DNA of 64,000 bases from Oscillospiraceae bacterium (GTDB lineage: Bacteria; Bacillota; Clostridia; Oscillospirales; Oscillospiraceae): NCBI GenBank assembly GCA_902778285.1, contig CACYXC010000017.1, forward strand, positions 1-64,000, in the 5' to 3' direction. Shown here in pieces: positions 42,642 to 52,117 of this stretch (position 1 is the stretch's first letter; every line of letters starts with the position of its first letter). A model generated the notes under the pieces. That model was given only the letters and a program-made list of their open reading frames with translations. It was not told the origin of the DNA and did no database searches. Made by a program: the position numbers and the translations under genes.

Positions 42642-45443
42642 TCAGAGTTTTGCAACAACAGATGCGCAGCGCGGGCAAAGTCCCGTCTCGGGGTCGGCGG
42701 CGGCAGAGTGCCTCCAGCAGCGCGGACACTTGGCGCCGGGGGCTTCGATCACGGAGATGGAGAGACCGGGGCTGCGGCTGCCCGTACCGACGGCCGCATT
42801 CTCATCCGCGGCTCCGTCTTCCGCGATCAGGCACTCGGACACGATGAAGAGATCGGCCAGATCCATGTCGGACAGGCGCGCCAGCGCTTCCTTCGCATCC
42901 GCGTCGGCGGCGCGCAGGGTGACGGCGGCCTCCAGCGGCTTGCCGATGCGCTTGGCGGCGCGGGCGGTCTCGATGACGCCGTTGACATCGTTGCGCAGGG
43001 CGATCAGCTCCTCCCAGCGCTCCATGGCGGCCTCGTCCAGCGAGTACTCCGAGAAGGGCCCGTTCATCCGGTTGAGCAGCACGTTGCGCGCGTCGTCGCC
43101 CGCTCTGTGCGGCATGGCCAGCCAGATCTCATCGCAGGTAAAGGCCAGGATCGGCGCGAACATCTTGGTCAGCGTGTCCAGGATCAGGAACAGCGCGGTC
43201 TGGGCGCTGCGGCGCTTCAGCCCGTTCTTCTCCTCGCAGTAGAGGCGGTCCTTGATGATGTCCAGATAGAAGCTGGACAGCTCCACCACGCAGAAGTCGT
43301 TGATCGCGTGGGAGATCACGTGGAACTCGTAGTCCCTGTACGCCGCCTCGGCCTTTTCGATCAGCGCGTTGAGCCTGGTGACGGCCCAGCGGTCCAGCTC
43401 CAGCATGTCCTCGGGCGCGACCAGATCGTCGGCGTCAAAGCCGTCGAGGTTGCCGAGGCAGTAGCGGGCGGTGTTGCGGAACTTGAGGTAGTTCTGGCTC
43501 AGCTGTCTGAAGATCTCCTTCGAGCAGCGCACGTCCACATGGTAGTCGGCGGAGCCGGCCCAGAGGCGGATCATGTCGGCGCCGAACTCCTTGATGATGT
43601 CGGCGGGGTCCACGCCGTTGCCGAGGGATTTGTGCATGGCCTTGCCCTCGCCGTCCACGGTCCAGCCGTGGGTCAGGCATTCCTTATAGGGCGCGCCCTG
43701 ACCGAGAGCGCCGACGGCTACCAGCAGGGAGGACTGGAACCAGCCGCGGTACTGGTCGCCGCCCTCCATGTACATCGAGGAGGGCCAGAAACCCTGATCG
43801 CGCTTCATGGCGGCGTAGTGGGTGGAGCCGGAGTCAAACCAGCCGTCGAGCGTGTCGGTCTCCTGGGTGAAGTGTTTGCCGCCGCAGTGGGGGCAGGTGA
43901 AGCCCTCGGGCAGGATCTCGGACGCCGGGCGGTCGAACCAGGCGTTGCTGCCTTCCTTCTCGAAGAGCGAGGCCACGGCCTCGATGCTCTCCTCGGTGCA
44001 GACGGGCTTTTTGCAGTCGTCGCAGTAGAACACGGGGATGGGCAGACCCCAGCGGCGCTGACGGGAGATGCACCAGTCGGCCCGCTCACGGATCATGGCG
44101 GCCATGCGCTCCTTGCCCCAGGCGGGCAGCCAGCGCACGTCCTCGCAGGCGGCAATGGCCTCCTCCTTGAAGGAGTCGACCGAGCAGAACCACTGGGGCG
44201 TTGCGCGGAAGATGATGGGCTTCTTGCAGCGCCAGCAGTGGGGATAGCTGTGCATGATGTCCTCGCTCGCAAAGAGCATGCCGCTCTCCTTCATGTCGGC
44301 GAGGATGACGGGGTTGGACTCCTCCGTCCCGAGCCCGGCATACTTGCCGGCGTACTCGGTATGGCGGCCCTGATCGTCCACGGGCACCACCATATCGGTG
44401 CCGTAGCGCATGCAGGTGACGTAGTCGTCGGCGCCGAAGCCGGGGGCGGTGTGCACGCAGCCGGTGCCGGAGTCCATGGTGACGTAGTCGGCCAGCATCA
44501 GCAGGCTCGTCTTCGGCAGGAAGGGGTGGTCGGCCAGCATGTACTCGAAGAAGGAGCCCTCGTGGGTCTCCACGATCTCATAGCTTTCGACCCTGCCCGC
44601 CTTCATGACGGCGGGAACGAGCGCCTCGGCGATGACGTACATCTCGCCGTTGGGGACCTTGACGATGGCGTAGCTGTCGCCCGGGGAGAGGGTGATGCCG
44701 AGGTTGCCGGGCAGGGTCCAGATCGTGGTGGTCCAGATCAGGAAGAAGAGCTTCGACTTGTCCAGATGGCCCAGCTTGCCCTTGTCGTCGTGGATGGGGA
44801 ACTTGACATAGACCGTGGTGACCGGATCGTCCTGATACTCGATCTCGGCCTCGGCCAGAGCGGTCTCGTCATGGGCGCACCAGTAGACGGGCTTGAGGCC
44901 CTTGTAGATGTGCCCGTTCTGATACATCTTGCCGAAGATGCGCACTTCGTCGGACTCAAAGCCCTTGTTCATCGTGGTGTAGGGATGCTCCCAGTCGCCG
45001 ATGACGCCCAGGCGCTTGAAGCCCTCGCGCTGCCGGTCGATGTACTTGTTGGCGTAGGCCTCGCAGGCGGAGCGGAAATCCGCCACGCTCATCGCCTTGT
45101 GGTTGAGCTTCTGCTCCTTGATGATGGCGGACTCGATGGGCATGCCGTGGTTGTCCCAGCCGGGGATGTAAGGCACGTGGTAGCCGCGCATCATGTAGCT
45201 GCGGTTGATGAAGTCCTTGATGGACTTGTTGAGGGCGTGGCCCATGTGGATGTCGCCGTTGGAGAAGGGAGGGCCGTCATGCAGATTGAAGAGGGGCAGG
45301 CCCTCGCTCTTTTTCAGATGCTCATTGTAGATATCCAGCTCTTCCCAGTGCCTGAGCATGTCGGGCTCCCGCTTGGGCAGGCCCGCGCGCATGGGAAAGT
45401 CGGTTTTCGGCAGGTTCAGCGTGGCGTTAAAATCCTTAGTCAT
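42642..45443 (-). CDS. ileS: Isoleucyl-tRNA synthetase
   Basis: A 933-aa class I synthetase that charges tRNA-Ile. The HIGH-type motif is HMGHALN in GPPFSNGDIHMGHALNK; the KMSKS-type motif appears as MHKSLGN; editing-domain and anticodon-binding segments follow; and the C-terminal zinc finger is CPRCWRHS ... CPRC. Length is that of bacterial IleS. ATG at 45443 has AGGAGA 8 bases upstream. No T-box sequence is visible in the leader; instead a family B repeat occupies it. Confidence 0.97.
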   Translation of the reverse strand: MTKDFNATLNLPKTDFPMRAGLPKREPDMLRHWEELDIYNEHLKKSEGLPLFNLHDGPPFSNGDIHMGHALNKSIKDFINRSYMMRGYHVPYIPGWDNHGMPIESAIIKEQKLNHKAMSVADFRSACEAYANKYIDRQREGFKRLGVIGDWEHPYTTMNKGFESDEVRIFGKMYQNGHIYKGLKPVYWCAHDETALAEAEIEYQDDPVTTVYVKFPIHDDKGKLGHLDKSKLFFLIWTTTIWTLPGNLGITLSPGDSYAIVKVPNGEMYVIAEALVPAVMKAGRVESYEIVETHEGSFFEYMLADHPFLPKTSLLMLADYVTMDSGTGCVHTAPGFGADDYVTCMRYGTDMVVPVDDQGRHTEYAGKYAGLGTEESNPVILADMKESGMLFASEDIMHSYPHCWRCKKPIIFRATPQWFCSVDSFKEEAIAACEDVRWLPAWGKERMAAMIRERADWCISRQRRWGLPIPVFYCDDCKKPVCTEESIEAVASLFEKEGSNAWFDRPASEILPEGFTCPHCGGKHFTQETDTLDGWFDSGSTHYAAMKRDQGFWPSSMYMEGGDQYRGWFQSSLLVAVGALGQGAPYKECLTHGWTVDGEGKAMHKSLGNGVDPADIIKEFGADMIRLWAGSADYHVDVRCSKEIFRQLSQNYLKFRNTARYCLGNLDGFDADDLVAPEDMLELDRWAVTRLNALIEKAEAAYRDYEFHVISHAINDFCVVELSSFYLDIIKDRLYCEEKNGLKRRSAQTALFLILDTLTKMFAPILAFTCDEIWLAMPHRAGDDARNVLLNRMNGPFSEYSLDEAAMERWEELIALRNDVNGVIETARAAKRIGKPLEAAVTLRAADADAKEALARLSDMDLADLFIVSECLIAEDGAADENAAVGTGSRSPGLSISVIEAPGAKCPRCWRHSAAADPETGLCPRCASVVAKL

Positions 45444-45534
45444 AGAGATATCTCCTGTAAAAGTAAAATCGGGAAGGCAGATCGCCGGCAGCGATACAAG
45501 GAAAGTCGAAACAGGCCTGTATTCCGTCCCAAAA

Positions 45535-45688
45535 GAATTCAAATCGTTTTTGACGGGGCTTTGCCTCGGCAAAAACTCCTCAAGGCGAGCAGTGCGAGCC
45601 CTCGCTTCGACCAAACGAGCCTTCTCCCGAAAGGCGAGTGCGATAAAAGCGAGTATCTCAATTGTAAAACATCGTTTTACAATTGAAT
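45535..45688 (-). repeat. Structured intergenic repeat, family B, copy 2 (upstream of ileS)
   Basis: Second copy of the repeat at 8749-8903, in the same orientation relative to the downstream gene. Read on the minus strand: a hairpin (CAATTGTAAAAC and complement), GAGATACTCGCT, GTTTGGTCGAAGCGAGGGC, TTTTTGCCGAGGCAAAGCCCC and AAAACGATTTG. The hairpin stem and the middle part differ from copy 1 while pairing is kept. Confidence 0.7.
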
Positions 45689-45741
45689 GAAAGGGCGCGC
45701 GCCTTTCGGCGCCCGCCCCGTACAATGCAGATGGCAGAGGC

Positions 45742-46371
45742 TCAGACGGTGAAGGGCTGGGTGCTCTCCAGGCTGACCTCGGCTTCAGGCTCCTCGGCGG
45801 GGCCGAGATCGAGGGAGAAGTTCATCTCCGGCTGAATGTTGGAGGCGGAGTCCTCGATGCTGCGCACGGCGTCCTCCACGTCGGCGGCGCCGGCGGCCTC
45901 ATCGACCTCCGGCTGCGGTATGTAGTCCCGGCTGATGGTGTCGAGCTGGCTGAGCTGGCCCTCACACAGAGCGCGGACATCGTCAAAATACTTGGCGGTA
46001 GCGGCCTTCGCCTCCTCCAGGCGGCGCTCGTACAGGCGGGTCTCGTCCTCAATGGAGCCAACGCGGGCCTTGACCTTCTCCTCGGCCTCGGCGAGCATGC
46101 CGGCTGCGCGCTTGCGCGCGTCGTTCTCGATCTGGGCGGCCAGCTTCTGCGCCTGGAGAATGGCGGAGCTGAGCGTCTCCTCCCCGGCGCGGTACTCTTC
46201 GATCTTGTCGACGAGGACCTTCATCTTACTCTTGAGAACGGTGTTCTCCTTCTGGGCGGCGCCGATGCTCTCGGCAAGCTCGTCCAGAAAATCATCCACC
46301 GCGGCCATGTCGTAGCCGCCGATGCGGGCTTTCTCAAAGGTTTTTTCACGAATGTCCTGAGCGGTAATCAT
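45742..46371 (-). CDS. divIVA: DivIVA domain cell-division protein
   Basis: A 209-aa protein. The N-terminal DivIVA part (MITAQDIREKTFEKARIGGYDMAAVDDFLDELAESI) is the membrane-curvature binding segment; a coiled coil runs through residues 40-150, followed by an acidic, probably disordered tail. DivIVA marks poles and septa. Start at 46371 is preferred (AAGGTGG 8 bases upstream). Lies between ileS and sepF as in other Bacillota, but ylmG and ylmH are missing from the cluster. Confidence 0.93.
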   Translation of the reverse strand: MITAQDIREKTFEKARIGGYDMAAVDDFLDELAESIGAAQKENTVLKSKMKVLVDKIEEYRAGEETLSSAILQAQKLAAQIENDARKRAAGMLAEAEEKVKARVGSIEDETRLYERRLEEAKAATAKYFDDVRALCEGQLSQLDTISRDYIPQPEVDEAAGAADVEDAVRSIEDSASNIQPEMNFSLDLGPAEEPEAEVSLESTQPFTV

Positions 46372-46408
46372 ATCTGTATCCACCTTTCAAAGATTTCTAT
46401 ATTTCCGG

Positions 46409-47002
46409 TCAAAAGGTCTGGCCCGCGCTCTCGGCCTGCTCGGGCTGCGCCCCGAGCACGTCCACATTCTGGGGGGTGACGAAATAGGTCTTCGCGGAGA
46501 TCGGGGTGATCCTGCCGTGCATCGCGAAGGTGATGCCCGACAGAAAGTCCAGCAGGCGGCGGGCAAAGTCCGTCTGCACGCCCTCGAGCGTCATGACGAC
46601 GGAGCGGCCCTGCTCCAGATGCGCGACCAGCTCCCCGGCTTCGTCGAAGCTCTTGGGGCTGAAGAGGATCACCTGCTGCTCCTGACCGCCGAACTCCACG
46701 AGGCGCTCGCGCCGGGCCTTGCCGCCCTTCTTGAAGCCGAAACCGCCGAAGAGGCCGCCGCCCGAAGAGCCCTGCCCGCCTGCGGCGGGCTGGACGGCGG
46801 GCTTGGCAGGCTCCTCCTTCGGCGCGTCCTCCGGCTCGATCTTTACGCCGGAATCCTCGCCGAACGCACTCTCAAACTGTATCTGCGCGGCGCTGGGCTG
46901 CTGCTGGGACGAAGGCCTCAGGTTGGTCTCGGCGCCGTCAAAAAAATCGTCTTCATCGTCGTAAGGTTGGGTGAGCTTGCGCAGTTCATCGAAGAAACCC
47001 AT
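46409..47002 (-). CDS. sepF: Cell division protein SepF
   Basis: A 197-aa protein: an N-terminal amphipathic membrane-binding helix (MGFFDELRKLT), an acidic linker with a Gly/Ser-rich patch, and the SepF core (VILFSPKSFDEAGELVAHLEQGRSVVMTLEGVQ, ARRLLDFLSGITFAMHGRITPISAKTYFVTPQNVDV). SepF bundles FtsZ filaments and anchors the ring to the membrane. 21 bases after yggS, before divIVA. Confidence 0.95.
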   Translation of the reverse strand: MGFFDELRKLTQPYDDEDDFFDGAETNLRPSSQQQPSAAQIQFESAFGEDSGVKIEPEDAPKEEPAKPAVQPAAGGQGSSGGGLFGGFGFKKGGKARRERLVEFGGQEQQVILFSPKSFDEAGELVAHLEQGRSVVMTLEGVQTDFARRLLDFLSGITFAMHGRITPISAKTYFVTPQNVDVLGAQPEQAESAGQTF

Positions 47003-47023
47003 GGTCCTGCCTCCGGGATTGCG

Positions 47024-47728
47024 TTATGTTTGTTTATGATAATCTCGGGGCCCGAAGATCGCCGTGCCCACGCGGACCATGTTGGCCCCGCAGGCGATCG
47101 CCTCGGCAAAATCGCCGGACATGCCCATAGACAAAAAATCCATGGATACATTATCGTATTTTTTTCTGCCATTGTCAACAAAAAGCTTCCTCATTGCGAG
47201 AAAAAAGGGCCGGTTTTCGTCGGGACTTGTGCAAATGGGGGGAATTGCCATCAGCCCGCGCACGAAAATCCCGCCAAATCCGGCAGCCTCTTCCAGCGCG
47301 GCGGGGATCTCCTCCGGGGCGAAGCCGGACTTGGACGGCTCCGCGCCGATGTTGACCTCCAGCAGCACATCCTGCCGGATGCCGCGCTTGCACGCCTCGC
47401 GGGAGATGGCCTCCAGCAGGGCGATGCTGTCCGCCCCGTGGATCAGGGACGCCAGCCCGACCACCTGCCGGACCTTGTTTTTCTGCAGATGGCCGATGAA
47501 ATGCAGCGGCGCGCCCTCGTAGGCGCCCTGCGCGTTCTTCTCCAGCATCTCCTGCACGCGGTTTTCGCCGCAGATATCCACGCCCGCGGCAATGGCCTCG
47601 CGGACGCGGTCGGCGCTGTTCGTTTTCGTGGCGGCCACCAGCAGGATCTCCGCCGCTTCCCGCCCGGCGGCGGCCGCGGCGGCGCTGATCTCGGCGCGCA
47701 CGCGCGCCACGTTTTCCGCAATACTCAT
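47024..47728 (-). CDS. yggS: Pyridoxal phosphate homeostasis protein (YggS family)
   Basis: A 234-aa PLP-binding TIM-barrel protein. The PLP lysine is in LVAATKTNSADRVREAIAAG; further conserved blocks are CGENRVQEMLEKN, LHFIGHLQKNKVR, LEVNIGAEPSKSGFAPEE, GLMAIPP and LSMGMSGDFAEAIACGANMVRVGTAIFG. It buffers free PLP. Located directly before sepF, as is common. Confidence 0.95.
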   Translation of the reverse strand: MSIAENVARVRAEISAAAAAAGREAAEILLVAATKTNSADRVREAIAAGVDICGENRVQEMLEKNAQGAYEGAPLHFIGHLQKNKVRQVVGLASLIHGADSIALLEAISREACKRGIRQDVLLEVNIGAEPSKSGFAPEEIPAALEEAAGFGGIFVRGLMAIPPICTSPDENRPFFLAMRKLFVDNGRKKYDNVSMDFLSMGMSGDFAEAIACGANMVRVGTAIFGPRDYHKQT

Positions 47729-47729
47729 G

Positions 47730-48332
47730 TTATCCGCCTCTTTCTATCTCCGCTTCGATCCAGCGGATCTTCAGATACTCGCCGCCCTCGTTCAGGCGAA
47801 AGAGCAGCAGCCGTCCCGCCTCCGTCTCCCGGATCTCGAGCAGCCGGGCCGGGACGGGGCGCGCAAAGCCCGCAAAGCGCAGGCGGCAGGGCCCCGGCTC
47901 CGGGCTGCCGCCGGGCGCGGCCTCCGCCAGAAAGAACCATACGGCGTCCTCCACCAGCCTGGCCTGCCCCGGGATATCCGGCGGCGCGTCACGCAGGGCG
48001 GAGAGCGTTTCCTGCCCGAGCGCGTCCAGCGCGTCCGGCCCCAGGCTCTCGTAGCCGTCGCAGGAGGAGAAGTACACGCCCGGCCCCTCCGCCGTCCGGA
48101 TCCGCTCTCCCTCCGGCGCGCCGGGGATCGGGGCGATCACCCGCTCGTGACGGACGGCGAGGCCGGTAAGCTGCGCCTCCGCCCGCTCGAAGACGGGCAG
48201 CCGCGCCGCGGCAAGCCCGCCCAGGGCCGTATACAGGAAGGCCCCCGCATAGGCGCAGGCGGCCAGAAACAGCACGGCCGCGGCCGCCGCCAGAAGCCTG
48301 CTGTCCCGCCCCTTACGGATCGACGGCTTCAA
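47730..48332 (-). CDS. Hypothetical membrane-anchored protein in the division cluster
   Basis: A 200-aa protein with one N-terminal membrane helix ([22 protein letters not shown]) and an extracytoplasmic part. Its position before yggS-sepF is where many Clostridia carry a HlyD-like protein, and the segment [16 protein letters not shown] would fit that family, but it is much shorter than those. The start is a TTG at 48332 that lies inside hfq, 20 bases before its end, so the two are coupled. No better function can be given. Confidence 0.6.
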   Translation of the reverse strand: MKPSIRKGRDSRLLAAAAAVLFLAACAYAGAFLYTALGGLAAARLPVFERAEAQLTGLAVRHERVIAPIPGAPEGERIRTAEGPGVYFSSCDGYESLGPDALDALGQETLSALRDAPPDIPGQARLVEDAVWFFLAEAAPGGSPEPGPCRLRFAGFARPVPARLLEIRETEAGRLLLFRLNEGGEYLKIRWIEAEIERGG

Positions 48333-48543
48333 AGCACAGCGGCCGGGGCGGCACGATGGTGGAGATGGCGTGCTTGTAGATGAGCTGCTGCCTGCCCTCG
48401 GAGTCGAGCACGACGGTGAAGCCGTCGAAGCCCTTGACGACGCCGTGCAGCTGGAAGCCGTTCATCAAAAACATGGTGACGTTGAGCCGGTCGCGCCGGG
48501 CCTGATTGAGAAATGCGTCCTGGAGATTGATCGTTTTCTGCAT
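48313..48543 (-). CDS. hfq: RNA chaperone Hfq
   Basis: A 76-aa Sm-like protein: [40 protein letters not shown] (Sm1) and [13 protein letters not shown] (Sm2 with the KH signature). It forms hexamers that pair small RNAs with mRNAs. AAGGAG is 10 bases upstream. It follows miaA, as in many bacteria, and its last codons overlap the next gene. Confidence 0.96.
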   Translation of the reverse strand: MQKTINLQDAFLNQARRDRLNVTMFLMNGFQLHGVVKGFDGFTVVLDSEGRQQLIYKHAISTIVPPRPLCFEAVDP

Positions 48544-48615
48544 GGTATATGTACTCCTTCTATCTTGAAATGTCCGCCGAAGGCGGTCACTCCATGATAG
48601 CGCGGAGAGATGCCA

Positions 48616-49554
48616 TTATTCTGTCGAAAGCAGGCGGGCGATCTCCGAGAGCGCCGCGCCGAAATCGGGCGTATGCTCCCAGCGGATCCAGTGGGCGGCT
48701 TCGTTGCGCCCGAACCAGGTGAGCTGCCGCTTGGCGTAGCGGCGGCTGCTCTGCTTGATGAGGGCGGCGGCCTCCTCACGGCTCAGCTCGCCGCGCAGGG
48801 CCAGCACCGCCTCCTTGTAGCCGATGGCCTGCATGGCTGTGCACTCGGCGCTCAGGCCCTCCGCCAGCAGACTCTCCACCTCGGCGAAGAGCCCCTGAGC
48901 GAGCATCTCGTCCACGCGGCTGTCGATGCGCGCGTAGAGATCGGCCCGGTCGCGGTAGCTCAGGGCGACGGTGAAGGCGCGGTAGCGCGGCGGGCGGGCG
49001 CGGGTCTCGGCGTCGTGCGCGGTGATGGTTTTGCCGGTCAGGCGGTAGATCTCCACGGCGCGTACGATGCGGCGCCTGTCCGCGGGGTGGAGCCTCTGCG
49101 CGCGCTCCGGGTCGAAGGCGCGCAGGCGCTCGAGCATGGCCTCGCCGCCGATCTCGTCGTATTCCGCGGCGATGGCGGCGCGCAGGCTTTCGTCCGCCTC
49201 CGCCCGTTCGGCGAAGTCCCGCCCCGCGAGCAGGGAGTCGATATACAGCCCCGTGCCGCCCACGAGCACGGGCGTTTTCCCCTCGGCGAGCAGCCCGTCG
49301 CAGACCGCGCCGGCCTCCCGCACGTAGCGGGAGACGGAGTAGTCCTCCGTGGGCTCCGCCACGTCGAGCATGTGGTGCGGCACCAGGGCGCGCTCCTCGG
49401 GCGTGGCCTTGGCGGTGCCGATGTCCATGCGGCGGTAGACCTGCATGGAGTCGGCCGAGACGATCTCGCCGTTGTATTTCTCGGCGAGGGCGATGCCGAG
49501 GCGGGTCTTGCCCGTGGCCGTCGGCCCGCAGACAACGATGATTTGTGGCTTCAT
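48616..49554 (-). CDS. miaA: tRNA dimethylallyltransferase
   Basis: A 312-aa enzyme that adds a dimethylallyl group to A37 of tRNAs reading UNN codons. P-loop GPTATGKTRLG (residues 9-19), ADSMQVYRRMDIGTAKATPEE, PVLVGGTGLYIDSLL, and ECTAMQAIGYKEAVLALRG are family blocks. The start ATG is at 49554. Its product is the substrate of MiaB, encoded at 52393. Order mutL-miaA-hfq is the usual one. Confidence 0.96.
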   Translation of the reverse strand: MKPQIIVVCGPTATGKTRLGIALAEKYNGEIVSADSMQVYRRMDIGTAKATPEERALVPHHMLDVAEPTEDYSVSRYVREAGAVCDGLLAEGKTPVLVGGTGLYIDSLLAGRDFAERAEADESLRAAIAAEYDEIGGEAMLERLRAFDPERAQRLHPADRRRIVRAVEIYRLTGKTITAHDAETRARPPRYRAFTVALSYRDRADLYARIDSRVDEMLAQGLFAEVESLLAEGLSAECTAMQAIGYKEAVLALRGELSREEAAALIKQSSRRYAKRQLTWFGRNEAAHWIRWEHTPDFGAALSEIARLLSTE

Positions 49555-49766
49555 AGTTGATGTGTCATGTATACGTTTTCGGAATGCGAGCGTTCGCGTA
49601 CTTGTGCGGCTCCCCTTACACAGGGGAGGCAAAAATCGTCCTCCGCCCGGCGAGCCAGCGGCCGCACGTTCGGGCGACAGCGCGCGACTCGTACCATGTC
49701 GGCCGGGGTAACGCCCAGCTCATGTCTCAGGGCGACTATAGAGGCATGCAGGTCACCCATTATGCC

Positions 49767-49878
49767 GAGGGGTCAAGGGGATTCTTCCCCTTGTGTCTTT
49801 CTTTGGCATCAAAAACCGTTTCTTTCCACACGGAAAGAAATGGGTTTTGCTACGCGCAGCTTACGTCTTGTGAACAGG
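49767..49878. repeat. Dispersed intergenic repeat, family C, copy 2
   Basis: Second copy of the repeat at 92-312, lacking the insert: GGGGATTCTTCCCCTTGTG, CTTTCTTTGG, a hairpin with AACCGTTTCTTTCC and GGAAAGAAATGGGTT, then CGCAGCTTA and CTTGTGAACA. The gap 49555-49896 between miaA and mutL holds only this and short GC-rich sequence. Confidence 0.6.
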
Positions 49879-49896
49879 CGGGAGCATACCGTCCTG

Positions 49897-51807
49897 TCAG
49901 ACGATCCGCTTGAACATTTTATCCAGATCTCTCCGCGTCAAAACCGCGGAGACGGGGCGGCCGTGGGGGCAGTATCTGACGCGGCCGGAGAGCACCTCGC
50001 GTACGATGCGCTCGCGCTCGGCGGGACTGGTGTCCCAGCCGGCCTTGATCGCGGCCTTGCAGGCCACGGTGTGCAAAATCTCGTCGCGGGCGCTCTGCCT
50101 GTCCGGCGCTTTGCCGCGGCGCAGCTTCTCGAGGATCTCCTCCACGGCGGGCACGGCGTCGGAGGCGAGGATGTCCGCGGGGACGGCGCGGATCACGTAG
50201 TCCGTCTCCCCAAAGGGCTCAATCTCGAAGCCGAGCTCCGAGAGCAGCTCGCCGTTTTGCTCCAGCAGCTCCGCATCCCCCGCGTCCAGCTTCAGCGGCG
50301 CGGGCGTCAGCAGGGTCTGGGACAGGATCTGCCGGTCCATGGCGCGCAGCCGGTCGAAGTTCATGCGCTCGTGGGCGGCGTGCTTGTCGATGAGCAGCAG
50401 CTCCTCGCCGACTTCGACTAAAATGTAGGTCTTCATGGTCTCCCCCAGGATCTTGTAGTCCGGAAGAGCCGGTTTTTCCACATTCTGAACAGGTTTCTCC
50501 ACAGACTCGGCGGCTTTTTCCGTCGAATCCGGTACTTTTTTCTCGAATTTCTCGATCTTTTGAACAGGCGACAGATCCAGGCGGGTCTGTTCGAGCGGCG
50601 AAGAGGCGTGCAGGGAGGCGAAGGCCGCGGAAAAATCGGGCCGTTTTTCGGCCGCGGGCGGCGTCTGCGGCCTCGCGGGCGCGCTCTGCGCGGCGCGGGG
50701 CCTGTCCACGGAATAGCCGTTCTGGCGGAAGCTCTCCGCGCTCATGCTGCGGTAGAAATCCGCCTTGGGCTCGATCGCTTTTTTCGTCGAGGGCGAGAGC
50801 TCCACCGCGGCGCTGCGCTTCTCCCCCTCCAGCGAGAGCTGCACCGCGTGATAGACCAGGTCGAAAACCTTTTTCTCGTAGGAGAATTTGACCTCCGTCT
50901 TGGCCGGGTGGACGTTTACGTCGACGCTTGCGCAGCTGAGGTCCAGATACAGCACGCAGGCGGGGTAGCGCCCGGTCAGCAGCGTGTTTTTATAGGCCTG
51001 CTCCAGCGCCGCCTGCAAAAGCTGGGAGCGGATAAAGCGCCCGTTGCAGAAGAAATACTGGGCGCTGCGGTTTCCGCGCCCGGCGGCGGGGGAGGAGACG
51101 AAGCCCGTGACCTTCAGCCCCTCGTCCTCGCTGACGCAGCGCAGCATCGAGGAGGCCAACTCCCGCCCCAGCAGGGTGTAGACGCAGGAGTCCTCGCGCC
51201 CGTCGCCGGGGGAGAAGAACTCCTCCTTCCCGTCGCGCAGCATCCGCACGGAGATCTCCGGCCTGCCCAGGGCGCAGCGCAGCGCACTCTGCACGCAGGC
51301 GGCGGCCTCGGCCCGGTCGGATTTGAGGAACTTCAGGCGCGCGGGCGTGTTGTAGAACAGATCGCGCACGATCATGGTCGTGCCCTCCGGGCAGCCGGCG
51401 GGGCCCATGTCCTGGATGTCCCCGGCGCTGAGCGTCACGCGGGTGCCGCTCGCGCTCCCCTTCTCGCGGGTCAGGAGCTCTATATGGGACACGGCGGAGA
51501 TGGCGGCCAGCGCCTCACCGCGAAAGCCCATCGTGGCGATGGCCTCCAGCCCGCGCTCGTCGCGCAGCTTCGAGGTGGCGTGCCGCAGGAAGGCGACGCC
51601 CGCGTCCTCCGGAGCCATGCCGCAGCCGTCGTCGCTGACGCGGATATAGGGCGCGCCGCCGCCGCGGATCTCCACGGTCACGTTTTGGGCCCCGGCGTCG
51701 AAGGCGTTTTCCAGCAGCTCCTTGACGACGGAGGCCGGGCGCTCCACCACCTCGCCGGCGGCGATCATGTCAGCCACGTGGGGGGAGAGGATATTGATGA
51801 CTGACAT
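49897..51807 (-). CDS. mutL: DNA mismatch repair protein MutL
   Basis: A 636-aa protein. GHKL ATPase motifs: LLENAFDAGA, DDGCGM, ATMGFRGEAL. A long Pro/Ala/Lys-rich linker (residues about 340-450) leads to the C-terminal dimerisation domain. The endonuclease motif reads DKHAAHERMNFD, a variant of DQHAxxExxxxE, and CPHGRP near the end is kept, so it may still nick DNA. ATG at 51807 has AAGGAAG 10 bases upstream. It is transcribed away from miaB-mutS. Confidence 0.96.
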   Translation of the reverse strand: MSVINILSPHVADMIAAGEVVERPASVVKELLENAFDAGAQNVTVEIRGGGAPYIRVSDDGCGMAPEDAGVAFLRHATSKLRDERGLEAIATMGFRGEALAAISAVSHIELLTREKGSASGTRVTLSAGDIQDMGPAGCPEGTTMIVRDLFYNTPARLKFLKSDRAEAAACVQSALRCALGRPEISVRMLRDGKEEFFSPGDGREDSCVYTLLGRELASSMLRCVSEDEGLKVTGFVSSPAAGRGNRSAQYFFCNGRFIRSQLLQAALEQAYKNTLLTGRYPACVLYLDLSCASVDVNVHPAKTEVKFSYEKKVFDLVYHAVQLSLEGEKRSAAVELSPSTKKAIEPKADFYRSMSAESFRQNGYSVDRPRAAQSAPARPQTPPAAEKRPDFSAAFASLHASSPLEQTRLDLSPVQKIEKFEKKVPDSTEKAAESVEKPVQNVEKPALPDYKILGETMKTYILVEVGEELLLIDKHAAHERMNFDRLRAMDRQILSQTLLTPAPLKLDAGDAELLEQNGELLSELGFEIEPFGETDYVIRAVPADILASDAVPAVEEILEKLRRGKAPDRQSARDEILHTVACKAAIKAGWDTSPAERERIVREVLSGRVRYCPHGRPVSAVLTRRDLDKMFKRIV

Positions 51808-52019
51808 TACAATCACTTCCTTGGTGAGAGAATGAATAATGAACAATGAATAGTGAATAATTGCGGTGCCGCTGCGCGGCGATCACAACAGTTTTGAGTT
51901 GTGAGTTTTGAGGAGAAACGGGGAACGCGGTCGTAGGGGCCGGCGCCCTCGACGGCCCGTGGCTGGGCCTGTGGATCAAGCACCCGGCGCTGTAGGGGCG
52001 ATTCGCCTCGCGGTCGCCT

Positions 52020-52085
52020 GCAAGAAAAACCCTCATCCGCCCCAATGTGAGCACTGGGGCACCTTCTCCCAAAGGGAGAAGGACA
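52020..52085 (-). repeat. Hairpin repeat related to the ruvX array
   Basis: CCTCATCCGCCCCAATGTGAG, a small hairpin, then CACCTTCTCCCAAAGGGAGAAGG: the same design as 53807-53905 in the other orientation. Upstream, 51935-52015 holds GC-rich GTAGGGGC-type motifs, and 51820-51860 an AT-rich AATGAATAATGAACAATGAA tract. Confidence 0.65.
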
Positions 52086-52117
52086 GCTCCGTAAAGACGG
52101 CGCTCTTGATTTGCCGC

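Noticed and set aside
42600..45686. Very long plus-strand open frame opposite ileS
   Set aside because: It is a shadow of ileS caused by high GC at third positions; the minus strand encodes a complete synthetase with all motifs.
45444..45741. T-box leader for ileS
   Set aside because: No AGGGTGG-type T-box sequence or antiterminator pair was found; the leader is taken up by a dispersed repeat.
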